Positions 8,037-15,410 of a stretch of 64,000 nt of DNA are shown here, piece after piece. The DNA lies in NCBI GenBank assembly GCA_964251675.1, contig CAXUKS010000014.1, positions 1 through 64,000 on the forward strand, given 5' to 3'. The stretch comes from JANXMY01 sp964251675 (GTDB taxonomy: Bacteria; Armatimonadota; Armatimonadia; Armatimonadales; Capsulimonadaceae). Within the stretch, counting starts at the first letter, position 1. Every line of letters starts with the position of its first letter. The notes beneath the pieces were generated by a model that was given only the letters and a program-made list of their open reading frames with translations, made no database searches and had not been told where the DNA came from. The position numbers were made by a program, and so were the translations under genes.

Positions 8037-9406
8037 TTATCGTCCATGTAGGCGTCGCCGTGCAGGAACAGCACGCCGTCCGCAGTGCGGGCATAAGACC
8101 AGCGTTCGGTAGTTCCATCAGCGAAGCGCATCGTGATGGCATTGCCGCTGACCTGGTACGTCCCGCTGCTTTTGCGGCGGGAACCGGCGGTCACGCTGCT
8201 GGAAGTCGCGCCGGTCTCACTGCCAGCTTTGAACTGACCATTGGGGCTGAACGTATACGAGTGCTGGACGAACACCATGACATCGCCGCCCGCCGCCACT
8301 GTGCCGCCGCCACTGGCACGGGTGTATGTCCCCGACAGACGCGCAGGCGGGGTCGGCAGTGGACCAATCCAGCCAGACTTCTCCCAGACGCCTTTAGAGT
8401 TCAGTGTCTGCGTGTTTTTGGAACTGCCTCGCCAGCGTCCCCATTGCCGGGGATGGGCGCGGCGGGACGCAGCCACATCGAGGTCCGACGGCGGCACTTC
8501 AAAGCCGCCGCAGTACGTGCCGTCTTTGAGCGCCAGCACCGGCTCATAGCTGACCGACATGAATCCACCTGCACCGACGCCGTAAGTCGGCTGGCAGTAC
8601 ACCCCGGCAATCTGCGACGGCTTCACCCCCCCACCGCGCCGGGCTGTCGGCACGGCCGCCACCTGTTTGGGAGCGTTTTTGGATGGCCCGGCGGACGCAG
8701 TACGGGTGATAAGCCCGGCAGCGGAAATGCTCACTTCCGACGGCGGCGTGCCGACAACCTTCTGGAACAGCGCTCCCGCCGTCTGCCGGATACTCGCCGC
8801 TTCCTGCGTTTTGCCTGCTTTGTCAAACGACTGCGCGAACACGCTGAGAAGCGCCGTGCCTGCCAGCAGGGACTCGTAAGTTTTTTCTTTGGCCGCCGGG
8901 GACAGCGTGCTGAAACGCGCCTTCCACTTGCCCGTGGCGGTGGCGGACACGGCCCGGACCACAGCGTTTTCGGCAGGATCGGACAGCCTGTGATTGGTCG
9001 CCGTTTCCCAGTTTCCCACAAAGAACAGGCCCGTGGCGACTCCGAGGTCGCGCTTGGCGAAGCCCTGCTTCTGCATCTGCGCTTCCAGCCCGGTGATCAA
9101 ACCGGGCATGGCCGCTTCCAGCTTCTGCATCGCCAGGTTCGGCCCGGTCTTCGCTTCAATACTGACGCGCATCTGCCGCGCAATGTCCGTGGCCGTCGCG
9201 CCCGGATGCACTGACGGCACGGTCAGCCCGGAGCGAAACAGCGTGCCTTTGGGCGGCGCAGGCGGCAGCGTCTTGACGGACTGCTCAATCGCGCCCGCCA
9301 GCCCGGACAGGTCCGGCAGGTCGGACGCCCCAAGCTGGGCACGGACCGGCGATACCGCCAGTGCCATCAGCGCAAAACAAGTAACAAGGGCGGTCTTTGA
9401 GACCAT
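8033..9406 (-). CDS. Secreted protein of unknown function
   Basis: A 457-residue protein. The ATG at 9406 is chosen because GGAGG lies 5 bases upstream; an in-frame ATG 12 bases earlier has no such site. A signal peptide (residues ~1-24, ending SPVRAQ) is clear. The middle (about 45-260) is helical and contains FRSGLTVPS and FFVGNWETATNHRLSDP, vaguely like the DUF6683 family. The C-terminal ~110 residues look like a small beta-barrel (SGTYTRASGGG, SGTYQVSGNAITM, FADGTTERWSY). It overlaps the next gene by ATGA. No function can be assigned. Confidence 0.8.
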   Translation of the reverse strand: MVSKTALVTCFALMALAVSPVRAQLGASDLPDLSGLAGAIEQSVKTLPPAPPKGTLFRSGLTVPSVHPGATATDIARQMRVSIEAKTGPNLAMQKLEAAMPGLITGLEAQMQKQGFAKRDLGVATGLFFVGNWETATNHRLSDPAENAVVRAVSATATGKWKARFSTLSPAAKEKTYESLLAGTALLSVFAQSFDKAGKTQEAASIRQTAGALFQKVVGTPPSEVSISAAGLITRTASAGPSKNAPKQVAAVPTARRGGGVKPSQIAGVYCQPTYGVGAGGFMSVSYEPVLALKDGTYCGGFEVPPSDLDVAASRRAHPRQWGRWRGSSKNTQTLNSKGVWEKSGWIGPLPTPPARLSGTYTRASGGGTVAAGGDVMVFVQHSYTFSPNGQFKAGSETGATSSSVTAGSRRKSSGTYQVSGNAITMRFADGTTERWSYARTADGVLFLHGDAYMDDK

Positions 9407-9450
9407 AGCATCCTCCATACTTCAGAGAAATTCATACTTCAGAGAAAGCA

Positions 9451-10008
9451 TCAGCGAAGCATCTGACACTGGCTCGGAGGCCAGTAGCAGGCGACGGCGC
9501 GGCCGATAATATCATGGCGGGGCAGGTCGCCCCAGTAGCGGCTGTCATCGGAGACGTCCCGGTTGTCGCCCATCACAAAGTATTCGTCGGGGCCAATGGT
9601 CCGCGCCGCCATGTCGCCGTGCGCGGTAAAGGTCTTGTATGGCTCCGAAAGAGGGGTGCCATCAATAATGATCTGGCCGCCCTGCATGGCTATCGTTTCG
9701 CCGGGCAGGCCGATGACGCGCTTGACATAGATTTCGCGGGGGTCCTTCGGGTAGTCAAAAATCACGATGTCGCCACGCGCAGGCCCACTAAGCCGGTACG
9801 AAAGCTTGTTTGCCAGCACCCGCTCGCCCGTGTACAGATGCGGCTCCATGCACTCGCCGGAGACGCAGAAGCCCTGCATCACAAACAGCGTGGTCGCCAC
9901 GGCCAGCAGCAGGCCCAGCAGCGCCTGCTCCCACTGCGACACGGTCACCGACCGGCGCACGCGCCCCGCCGAACGAAACGCCGAACGAAACAGGGAAAAA
10001 GAGGCCAT
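9451..10008 (-). CDS. lepB: Signal peptidase I with Cys at the nucleophile position
   Basis: A 185-residue type I leader peptidase with one N-terminal membrane segment (about 28-45). Box B, normally VxGxSMxPTL, reads VSGECMEPHL, so Cys53 (codon TGC) replaces the catalytic Ser. The general base Lys96 is present in YVKRVIGLPGE, and GDNRDVSDDSRYWG is intact. Engineered Ser-to-Cys signal peptidases keep some activity, so a thiol enzyme is plausible. A good ribosome site (AGGTAGG) precedes the ATG. It lies 44 bases before the secreted-protein gene. Confidence 0.92.
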   Translation of the reverse strand: MASFSLFRSAFRSAGRVRRSVTVSQWEQALLGLLLAVATTLFVMQGFCVSGECMEPHLYTGERVLANKLSYRLSGPARGDIVIFDYPKDPREIYVKRVIGLPGETIAMQGGQIIIDGTPLSEPYKTFTAHGDMAARTIGPDEYFVMGDNRDVSDDSRYWGDLPRHDIIGRAVACYWPPSQCQMLR

Positions 10009-10054
10009 GCAGACCTACCTTGCATAAGTTTTGCCAAACGCGAAAAAGGCAGGC

Positions 10055-10639
10055 TCAAAACGCAAAAATTGCGGCGGCGGGAACACGGAGTTCAGGAAAG
10101 GCTTCGGACTGCACGTTTCCTTCCGGCCCGTAAACCGCCACAATCTGTTCAGCTTCGGGGCGCAGTCGCAGCACTTCCACCGTGGACACATTGAGGCTGA
10201 CCACCCAGCATTCACGCACTCCGGCGGTGCGGTAATCACGCAGCTTATCGGCAAGGACGCGCCGTGTATCGCTCGGAGACAGAACTTCAATCACCAGCTC
10301 TGGGGCAGGGCTGAGGGCACTGGGGTCCTGCAAATCGCGGCTCCCGAAGCGGCCATGACTGATAAACAGAATATCCGGCTGGCGCGTTTTCAGCGGCGCG
10401 GTGCTGATCAGCACATCACAGGCCGCTACCACCATGCGGCCCTGATTTGTATCGCGGCTGAAGGCTTTCAGCGCGGCGGCGAGATTGAACAGCACATCCT
10501 GATGACGCACGGTGGGGTTGGACATCCAGACACGCACTCCGTTGACAATGTCGTAGCGGCCCTCGACCGCCCCTTCCGCCAGATACTGCGCGTAAGTAAG
10601 CGTTGGAGCGGCTGGCTTTTGGGGGAGGGTCAGGCTCAT
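10055..10639 (-). CDS. Uma2 family endonuclease-like protein (copy 1)
   Basis: A 194-residue PD-(D/E)XK-fold protein of the Uma2 (DUF820) family. The nuclease core is seen in RYDIVNGVRVWMS, PDILFISHGR and PELVIEVLSPSDT, followed by KLRDYRTAGVRECWVV. Uma2 proteins multiply in cyanobacteria and related phyla; some appear linked to transposons or toxin-like roles, but most have no known target. It starts 7 bases after sigH on the same strand and is followed by lepB. A second copy lies at 13.4 kb. Confidence 0.85.
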   Translation of the reverse strand: MSLTLPQKPAAPTLTYAQYLAEGAVEGRYDIVNGVRVWMSNPTVRHQDVLFNLAAALKAFSRDTNQGRMVVAACDVLISTAPLKTRQPDILFISHGRFGSRDLQDPSALSPAPELVIEVLSPSDTRRVLADKLRDYRTAGVRECWVVSLNVSTVEVLRLRPEAEQIVAVYGPEGNVQSEAFPELRVPAAAIFAF

Positions 10640-10646
10640 GGTGTAT

Positions 10647-11381
10647 TTACAGCAGCTCGCTCAGGTCGGCGTCGCCGAGGGGGACGCCGCTGACTTTGCG
10701 CTTGATACGGGCCAGCGCATTGTCCACGCTTTTGGTATTGCAGCGCAGCTCGATGGCAATTTCGCGGTAGGATTTGCCGAACTGATACCCCGACAGCACC
10801 TGCCACTCAAACTCGGACAGCACCTGCTGAAGCGTCTCATGCAGGATTTTGGTGTCTTCGTTGCGAAGCACCATGTCCTCGGGGTCGGCCCCATCAGTAT
10901 TTGGCAGGATGTCGGACAGGTTCCAGTCGGTGGTCGGGTCTTCCGAGGGGCTTTCCAGCGACAGTGACTGGTTCAGCGGCATCTGCTTCTGCCGGGTGGC
11001 GGTTTTGATGGCAGTAATGATATGGCGGGTGATGCAGACTTTGGCGAACGCCGGGAAAGAGATGGCCTTGTCGGCCCGAAAATCAATAATGGCCTGCCAC
11101 AGCCCGATCTGTCCGACTTGCAGCAGGTCTTCTTTTTCAGCTCCCACCAGAAAGTACGATTTAACTTTGGTGCGGACCAGATTGCGGTATTTGTACAGCA
11201 GGTACTCGGCGGCGGCGTTTTCGCCGCGCTGGGCGCGAGAGACGATCTCACGGTCGGACATATCCGCATATTTAAGCTGGGACTGGCGCAGGCGATCCGA
11301 AAGGTCGGTGATGCCGCTCCAGTCGCCGGTTTGAGTTCTGATCAAGGGGGGGGCCTCACTGGCAAAGCCGGCAGACAACAA
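10647..11381 (-). CDS. sigH: RNA polymerase sigma factor, SigH-like
   Basis: A 244-residue sigma-70 family factor closest in style to Bacillus SigH (Spo0H): DREIVSRAQRGENAAAEYLLYKYRN, YFLVGAEKEDLLQ, CITRHIITAIKTATRQKQMPLN, and a C-terminal region 4 with YREIAIELRC and VDNALARIKRK. The start is uncertain: TTG at 11381 is the longest frame, TTG at 11345 has GAGG 7 bases upstream, and ATG at 11261 gives a Bacillus-like length. It follows a DUF4342-like gene driven by a strong promoter. No other sporulation gene is in the window. Confidence 0.88.
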   Translation of the reverse strand: MLSAGFASEAPPLIRTQTGDWSGITDLSDRLRQSQLKYADMSDREIVSRAQRGENAAAEYLLYKYRNLVRTKVKSYFLVGAEKEDLLQVGQIGLWQAIIDFRADKAISFPAFAKVCITRHIITAIKTATRQKQMPLNQSLSLESPSEDPTTDWNLSDILPNTDGADPEDMVLRNEDTKILHETLQQVLSEFEWQVLSGYQFGKSYREIAIELRCNTKSVDNALARIKRKVSGVPLGDADLSELL

Positions 11382-11404
11382 GCAGAGGTTCAGGGAGCCG
11401 TGCT

Positions 11405-11689
11405 TCAGCGGGACGGCTCATGCTCGACTTCCACGGTGAGCGTGCTGACCAGTACGGCCACCAGCACCAGCGCGACAGTGATCAATTTGGACAGGGAGCC
11501 GACGGGGATTTCTTTGACCACGCGCCCGCCGAGCTTGATCCGCAGGGCACGGACATGATCAGAATTGGTGATGCGCTGCACCTGCCCCAGCAGGTCCAGC
11601 CCCAGCGGCAGCAGGGCGGCGGTAGAAAACGAGTTCACGGAGTTGTTTGAAGAGCTATTCGGAGAACTGCTCGGAGAATTATTGGGCAT
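11405..11689 (-). CDS. DUF4342-like small membrane protein
   Basis: A 94-residue protein. A Ser/Asn-rich start is followed by VRALRIKLGGRVVKEIPVG and one hydrophobic segment (LITVALVLVAVLVSTL). The layout (nucleoid-like VRxLxIK strand, EIPxG, then membrane helix) resembles the DUF4342 family, whose function is unknown. It is the first gene after a near-consensus promoter and lies 23 bases before sigH, so it is probably cotranscribed with it and may bear on its control. Confidence 0.65.
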   Translation of the reverse strand: MPNNSPSSSPNSSSNNSVNSFSTAALLPLGLDLLGQVQRITNSDHVRALRIKLGGRVVKEIPVGSLSKLITVALVLVAVLVSTLTVEVEHEPSR

Positions 11690-11758
11690 GATGACTTCCT
11701 TGAAGGCGGCGGCATGTGGAGGAGGCTAAAAAGGGGGAAACGCCAGCCTCATGGAAGT

Positions 11759-11787
11759 ATTATACACGGTGCAAAAATGGGCGTCAA
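11759..11787 (-). promoter_or_regulatory. Strong sigma-70 promoter for DUF4342-sigH
   Basis: On the minus strand TTGACG (11787-11782), a 17-base spacer and a perfect TATAAT (11764-11759). Start of transcription is expected near 11752, about 60 bases before the DUF4342-like ATG. This is one of the best promoter matches in the window. Confidence 0.8.
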
Positions 11788-11849
11788 GCCTTTTACACAG
11801 TGAAAGGGGGTAAAACGGCCCATTTCGGCCCGAAAGTCGGCCCGAAGGG

Positions 11850-11872
11850 AAAAAAAAGCCGTAAACGCGGCA
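11850..11872 (-). terminator. Possible terminator after cvpA
   Basis: GCCG-CGTTTA-CGGC followed by eight T on the minus strand, about 20 bases after the cvpA stop. The stem is only 4 bp, so it would be weak. Confidence 0.4.
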
Positions 11873-11889
11873 AAACTCAGGGATTACAG

Positions 11890-12408
11890 CTAATGATCAA
11901 GGTCACCGGTCATCGAGCGCCGATAGGACCCGGCCCCGCTGATGGTGTCCATGACGGAATGGTATGTGGGGAATGAATACAGCTCAGTTCCAATGCTGCC
12001 CGAACGCACCAGTGCCGCCGACGCCACCCGGTGCGGGTCCGCCATCACTATTACGGAGAGCAGGCCGTGCGCCACAATCGCGCCCGCCGCCAGCCCCGCC
12101 GCCAGCCCCAGCAGCTTGTCAAACATTCCGGCGTTCAGCGGCATCGTCCCATGCAGGAACCACGCCACGACCATCCCCACCCCGGCCAGGACGACAAAGA
12201 GCAGCCCGAACGCCCAGCTTTTGTTGACACTCGCGCCTCCCGCTGAAAGCGTCAAATGCGCCGCCAGCAGCGGGGCCAGCGCCGCCGCCGCCGCCAGCGC
12301 CGCGTACAATCCCAGGGCGTCAAACGCGCTGCGTCCGAAGCCGCGAGCCACCCCGAGGCCGCCAATCCCCGCGACCATCAGCACCAGTACGATATCAAGC
12401 CAGTTCAT
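11890..12408 (-). CDS. cvpA: CvpA family membrane protein
   Basis: A 172-residue integral membrane protein with about four hydrophobic segments. It begins MNWLDIVLVLMVAGIGGLGV, matching the conserved CvpA start (N-x-hD-hhhhhhh-x-x-G-x-x-x-G). CvpA is needed for colicin V production in E. coli and for envelope stress tolerance more widely. The frame is open 11 codons further upstream, but the family start favours the ATG at 12408. It is divergent from rnpB across a palindromic element. Confidence 0.8.
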   Translation of the reverse strand: MNWLDIVLVLMVAGIGGLGVARGFGRSAFDALGLYAALAAAAALAPLLAAHLTLSAGGASVNKSWAFGLLFVVLAGVGMVVAWFLHGTMPLNAGMFDKLLGLAAGLAAGAIVAHGLLSVIVMADPHRVASAALVRSGSIGTELYSFPTYHSVMDTISGAGSYRRSMTGDLDH

Positions 12409-12460
12409 AGCGCGATTGTCGGCAGAAGCACGGGGAAACAAGAGGCAATAAGAGCAGGAA

Positions 12461-12590
12461 CGAGGGGTTAAAACCCCTCGCTGTAGGCGCTTCGCGCCGG
12501 GTGGCCCAACAGGTAACGGCGAAAGGCCACCGTGTCTAATTTATTTGGCTTCCCGGCGTCCTCGCCTCACAGCGAGGGGTTTTAACCCCT
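12461..12590. repeat. E-type multi-hairpin element, copy 1
   Basis: Outer hairpins CGAGGGGTTAAAACCCCTCG (12461-12480) and GCGAGGGGTTTTAACCCCT (12572-12590) are each self-complementary and complementary to one another. Inner hairpins include GGCGCTTCGCGCC and a GTGGCC/GGCCAC pair. It lies between the start of cvpA and the rnpB promoter. See the finding on the E family. Confidence 0.8.
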
Positions 12591-12632
12591 AGTTCTGACG
12601 GCCCTCTATTTCTGTGTGGTGGCCCGATGTGC

Positions 12633-12638
12633 TATAAT
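12633..12638 (+). promoter_or_regulatory. Extended -10 promoter of rnpB
   Basis: TGC-TATAAT gives an extended -10 whose start point would fall a few bases before the RNase P RNA P1 helix at 12646. No strong -35 is visible. Confidence 0.65.
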
Positions 12639-12642
12639 CACC

Positions 12643-13045
12643 CCTGAAGTCATCCGGGTGACCGCCGCCTCGCGCCGCCAGGGGCGGGGCGGAGGAAAGT
12701 CCGGTCTCCACAGGGCAGCGATGCCGGCTAACAGCCGGGCGGGGTGACCCGCCGGAAAGTGCCACAGAAACATACCGCCATCGCCTGGGAAACCGAGCGG
12801 TGGTAAGGGCGAAATGGTGCGGCCCTTCGGGGCTTAAAGTAAGAGCGCACCGGGTTCGCGGAGACGCGGACGCCGGGTAAACCCCATCGGGAGCAAGGCA
12901 GGAGGGCGCGGCCTGAACGCTTCCGTCTTCGCCTGGATACGGCGGAGCGTGACGCGCCTGCGAACGCCGCTAGAGGCGGTCCGCAAGGACCGTTCCAGAC
13001 AGATGGTCACACAAACACAGAACCCGGCTTACAGGATGACTTCAC
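12643..13045 (+). ncRNA. rnpB: RNase P RNA (class A)
   Basis: The catalytic RNA that trims the 5' leader of tRNAs. Seen directly: the P4/CR-I block GGAGGAAAGTCCGG, CACAGGGCAG, the CR-II/III block with GGGTAAACCCCATC and GGAGCAAGGCAGGAGG, and the CR-V end ACAGAACCCGGCTTACAGG. The P1 helix is a perfect 10-bp pairing of GAAGTCATCC (12646-12655) with GGATGACTTC (13034-13043). An extended -10 precedes it and a strong terminator follows within 15 bases. All expected elements of an A-type RNA appear to be there. Confidence 0.97.
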
Positions 13046-13054
13046 ACAAACACA

Positions 13055-13086
13055 AAAGCCCGTGCGTCGCATGACGCACGGGCTTT
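13055..13086. terminator. Bidirectional terminator between rnpB and the 116-aa gene
   Basis: A perfect 14-bp stem (AAAGCCCGTGCGTC with GACGCACGGGCTTT, loop GCAT) with A-rich and T-rich flanks. It ends rnpB on the plus strand. The stop codon of the convergent minus-strand gene overlaps the stem, so it serves both. Confidence 0.9.
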
Positions 13087-13435
13087 ACTTCAGTGTGGCA
13101 TAAGGCCATTCCGTGTCGTCTTCTGCTGGCTTGACCGTAAACCCAACTGCCGCCGAGGCCAAAGCCAAGAACGCCACTTGCCAGCGTGCCCAATCACTTG
13201 GCGAGAGATAGCCCTCGATAAGCAAACCGCTCGGCTCCGCCGTGGCCCAGAGATATTTTGCTGGAACGTCCGACTTTTCTTCGGTGTCGTCTTCTAGGCC
13301 GAACCAGCAAGGGCAGCCATCGGAATAGCCGATGAACTCAGGAAGCTGCTCGTAGACACGTCCCAGCGCCTCCCAATGGCTGTCGTCCATGCGGAAATAA
13401 TGGATATTGTAAGTCTCGCTTATCTCTTCAATCAT
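13085..13435 (-). CDS. Hypothetical acidic protein downstream of Uma2
   Basis: A 116-residue soluble, acidic protein starting MIEEISETYNIHYFR, with a Cys pair (DGCPCWFG) and aromatic residues throughout. Its start overlaps the end of the Uma2 gene by 8 bases, indicating translational coupling, and its stop lies in the rnpB terminator. It has the look of an immunity or accessory protein but no family is recognised. Confidence 0.65.
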   Translation of the reverse strand: MIEEISETYNIHYFRMDDSHWEALGRVYEQLPEFIGYSDGCPCWFGLEDDTEEKSDVPAKYLWATAEPSGLLIEGYLSPSDWARWQVAFLALASAAVGFTVKPAEDDTEWPYATLK

Positions 13436-14036
13436 CGGTCTCCGCCGAGTCAGGGGGCAGCTCTACCAGCGTGTAGACGTCAGACAGGGACAGGGTCACG
13501 TTCACCGAGGGCAGGTGAACCGTGCTGCCGAGGCCGGGGACGGCGCGGGAGTGCCACAGGTCGCCGCGCCGCGTATAGAGCAGCACGCGGGCCTCGTCCT
13601 GGGCGACCAGCAGGTAGTCGGTCAGGCTCGGCAGGGTTTGATAGGAGCGGAACTTGTCCCCTTGATCGTAGGCCTCGGTGCTGCGGGACAGCACTTCGAT
13701 GATTAACAGGGGGTTGGTATAGATGTCTTTGCGCCCCTGATAAAACGTCGGTGGCCCGCAGACCACCGAAATATCCGGGAACGTGTTGACGCTGGCATTG
13801 GTGTGGACTTTCATGTCCGAGCCGAACACCCGGCAGCCTTTGGGCGTGAGGGCGTTGCCGAGGGCGCGAATAAGATTGGCGGCAATGGTGCTGTGGTCGG
13901 CAGTCCCGCCGCTCATGGCGCGGATTTCGCCGTGGACATATTCCAGACGGTTGAACGAGGCATCATCGATCTCAAAGTACTCGGCTTCCGAGTAAAAGTC
14001 TTTCTGGATCGTCTGATATTGGCGAGCGGCGGCCAT
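13428..14036 (-). CDS. Uma2 family endonuclease-like protein (copy 2)
   Basis: A 202-residue member of the same Uma2 (DUF820) nuclease-fold family as the copy at 10 kb. The core motifs are RLEYVHGEIRAMSG, FPDISVVCG and PLLIIEVLSRSTEAYD, then KFRSYQTLPSLTDYLLVAQDE. It is more like the cyanobacterial subtype than copy 1 and the two are clearly diverged. The 116-aa gene overlaps its 3' end. Biological role unknown. Confidence 0.87.
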   Translation of the reverse strand: MAAARQYQTIQKDFYSEAEYFEIDDASFNRLEYVHGEIRAMSGGTADHSTIAANLIRALGNALTPKGCRVFGSDMKVHTNASVNTFPDISVVCGPPTFYQGRKDIYTNPLLIIEVLSRSTEAYDQGDKFRSYQTLPSLTDYLLVAQDEARVLLYTRRGDLWHSRAVPGLGSTVHLPSVNVTLSLSDVYTLVELPPDSAETDD

Positions 14037-14059
14037 AAGCGTTTCCTATTTTGTGTCCC

Positions 14060-15163
14060 CTACTGGTTAGCCGAGATCAAAAAGCCCACTTTCCAGGTGC
14101 GGGTGAAGTGCAGGCGCTTGTCCAGAGCCTGGAAGCGGGCGGCATCTTCAGGGGAAAGCTGCACGGCGTCGTCGGCGGGTCCCAGCACGGACAGGGCGGT
14201 CAGGATGAGCGGGCGCGGTCCGGCAAGGCTGGTTTCGGCGTCGCTTTGCCCATGGTAGTAGCGCACGATAGACTGTTCCTGCACCTCGTCCGGGGTCGGC
14301 ACATGGGAGCGGTCCGGGTACAGCAGGGTCTGGTCGGGCAGTGCGCCGTAAATCGCCGGGGCCGGGGAGCGGCTGAGGCGCGGCAGATGGCGGCCATCAA
14401 TCAAGATGCCGGTGTAGACCGACATATCTTCGACCACGGGCACAACCGGCGTGGGCAGGACAGGCAGGGCGTCCGGCGGGGGCAGAACACGGATGCGGTC
14501 GGCTTCCACCTTTCCTGAAGGCAGGGTGACGCCCACGAGGCGCACGCGCATTCCGCGTGACAGGTCGGCAGGCGTCCCCATCCGCTCGCTCCCCAGCAGG
14601 ATAATATCCGTCCCCTGAAGGTCCAGCGTGTAGCGTTTGTCGTTGTCGCCCAGCACCGTGGCCTGAGCGCGGGCGGTGTCCACATCGCGCACTGACACGT
14701 CCACATTCAGCTGCGGCTGCGCCGGGGCAGGCGGCAGCTCGGTCGGCAGCGGCGCGGCAGGCAGCGAGAGGACGGGCAGCGGGGCCGGGATTGGCCGGGG
14801 AGCCGGAGCGGTGTCGGGCAGGACGCGCAGGTAGCGCGACTCGACCAGGCTGCGCCCCAGCAGCGTGCCGATGACCTCAACGTGCATCCCGCGTGTCAGG
14901 TCCGCCGTCTCGCCGGGGCGGCGGCTGCCCCCGAGCACAATATCGGCCCCGTAGACATCAATCAGATACCGGCGATTGTCCGTGCCCAGCAGCGTCACCC
15001 GGTCATCGGCCCGGCTGACCGACTCCACGGCCCCGTCCACAATGTAGTCACCCGAATGGTTGGAATATAAGTAGTCGTCCGCGTGTGCGGGGGCGACGCA
15101 AAGACCAGCGGAAACCAGCAAAAACCCGAAGAAAGCCGAGGCGGCAGAACGTACTTGCGGCAT
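14060..15163 (-). CDS. Secreted protein with two DUF5666-like beta domains
   Basis: A 367-residue exported protein. The ATG at 15163 is chosen because AGGAGG lies 7 bases upstream; the ATG 6 bases earlier is too close to it. A signal peptide ends near APAHA. Two related beta domains follow: AVESVSRADDRVTLLGTDNRRYLIDVYG with LTRGMHVEVIGTL, and SVRDVDTARAQATVLGDNDKRYTLDL with LSRGMRVRLVGVTL. They resemble the OB-like DUF5666 fold and are joined by a Pro-rich linker. A third region (residues ~255-367) is unassigned. Role unknown. Confidence 0.78.
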   Translation of the reverse strand: MPQVRSAASAFFGFLLVSAGLCVAPAHADDYLYSNHSGDYIVDGAVESVSRADDRVTLLGTDNRRYLIDVYGADIVLGGSRRPGETADLTRGMHVEVIGTLLGRSLVESRYLRVLPDTAPAPRPIPAPLPVLSLPAAPLPTELPPAPAQPQLNVDVSVRDVDTARAQATVLGDNDKRYTLDLQGTDIILLGSERMGTPADLSRGMRVRLVGVTLPSGKVEADRIRVLPPPDALPVLPTPVVPVVEDMSVYTGILIDGRHLPRLSRSPAPAIYGALPDQTLLYPDRSHVPTPDEVQEQSIVRYYHGQSDAETSLAGPRPLILTALSVLGPADDAVQLSPEDAARFQALDKRLHFTRTWKVGFLISANQ

Positions 15164-15192
15164 AGTCATTCCTCCTGTGTCAACGTGATTCC

Positions 15193-15198
15193 ATTATA
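15193..15198 (-). promoter_or_regulatory. -10 box for the DUF5666-like gene
   Basis: TATAAT on the minus strand about 30 bases before the ATG at 15163, after CCG. A matching -35 is not evident. Confidence 0.4.
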
Positions 15199-15290
15199 CG
15201 GCAGATTCGCCGAATACCACGAATTATTTTGGCAGGTTTACCGCCAGGTCAGCAGTCAGCTCAACCAGGCGTGGACTGCCCGCTCTCGCT

Positions 15291-15313
15291 GTAGGGGTCG
15301 GGTTTGCCCCTAC
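15291..15313. repeat. B-type palindrome, copy 1
   Basis: GTAGGGGTCGGGTTTGCCCCTAC, an imperfect palindrome of the GTAGGGGCAGGGC type also found at 16.88 and 31.54 kb. It lies between the DUF5666-like gene and mtnP, with an A-type arm 43 bases on. Confidence 0.65.
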
Positions 15314-15355
15314 TCTTCTGCCCTGCTTCTGTTTTGCCATGTGGGTAGCCCCCGG

Positions 15356-15389
15356 ATCGCCCCCTAGCCCCCAATTCTGGGGGAACCGA
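15356..15389. repeat. A-type palindromic arm, copy 1
   Basis: A single arm reading CGCCCCCTAGCCCCCAATTC and on to TGGGGGAACCG. It is 22 bases from the mtnP stop. Arms of this type recur at 16.9, 19.7, 51.2, 54.3, 60.8 and 63.1 kb. Confidence 0.75.
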
Positions 15390-15410
15390 GAGTGAGGACG
15401 CCGCCCCCTT

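Noticed and set aside
11716..11976. An 86-codon plus-strand frame
   Set aside because: Overlaps the DUF4342-sigH promoter and the end of cvpA; Lys/Gly-rich with no motif and no ribosome site.
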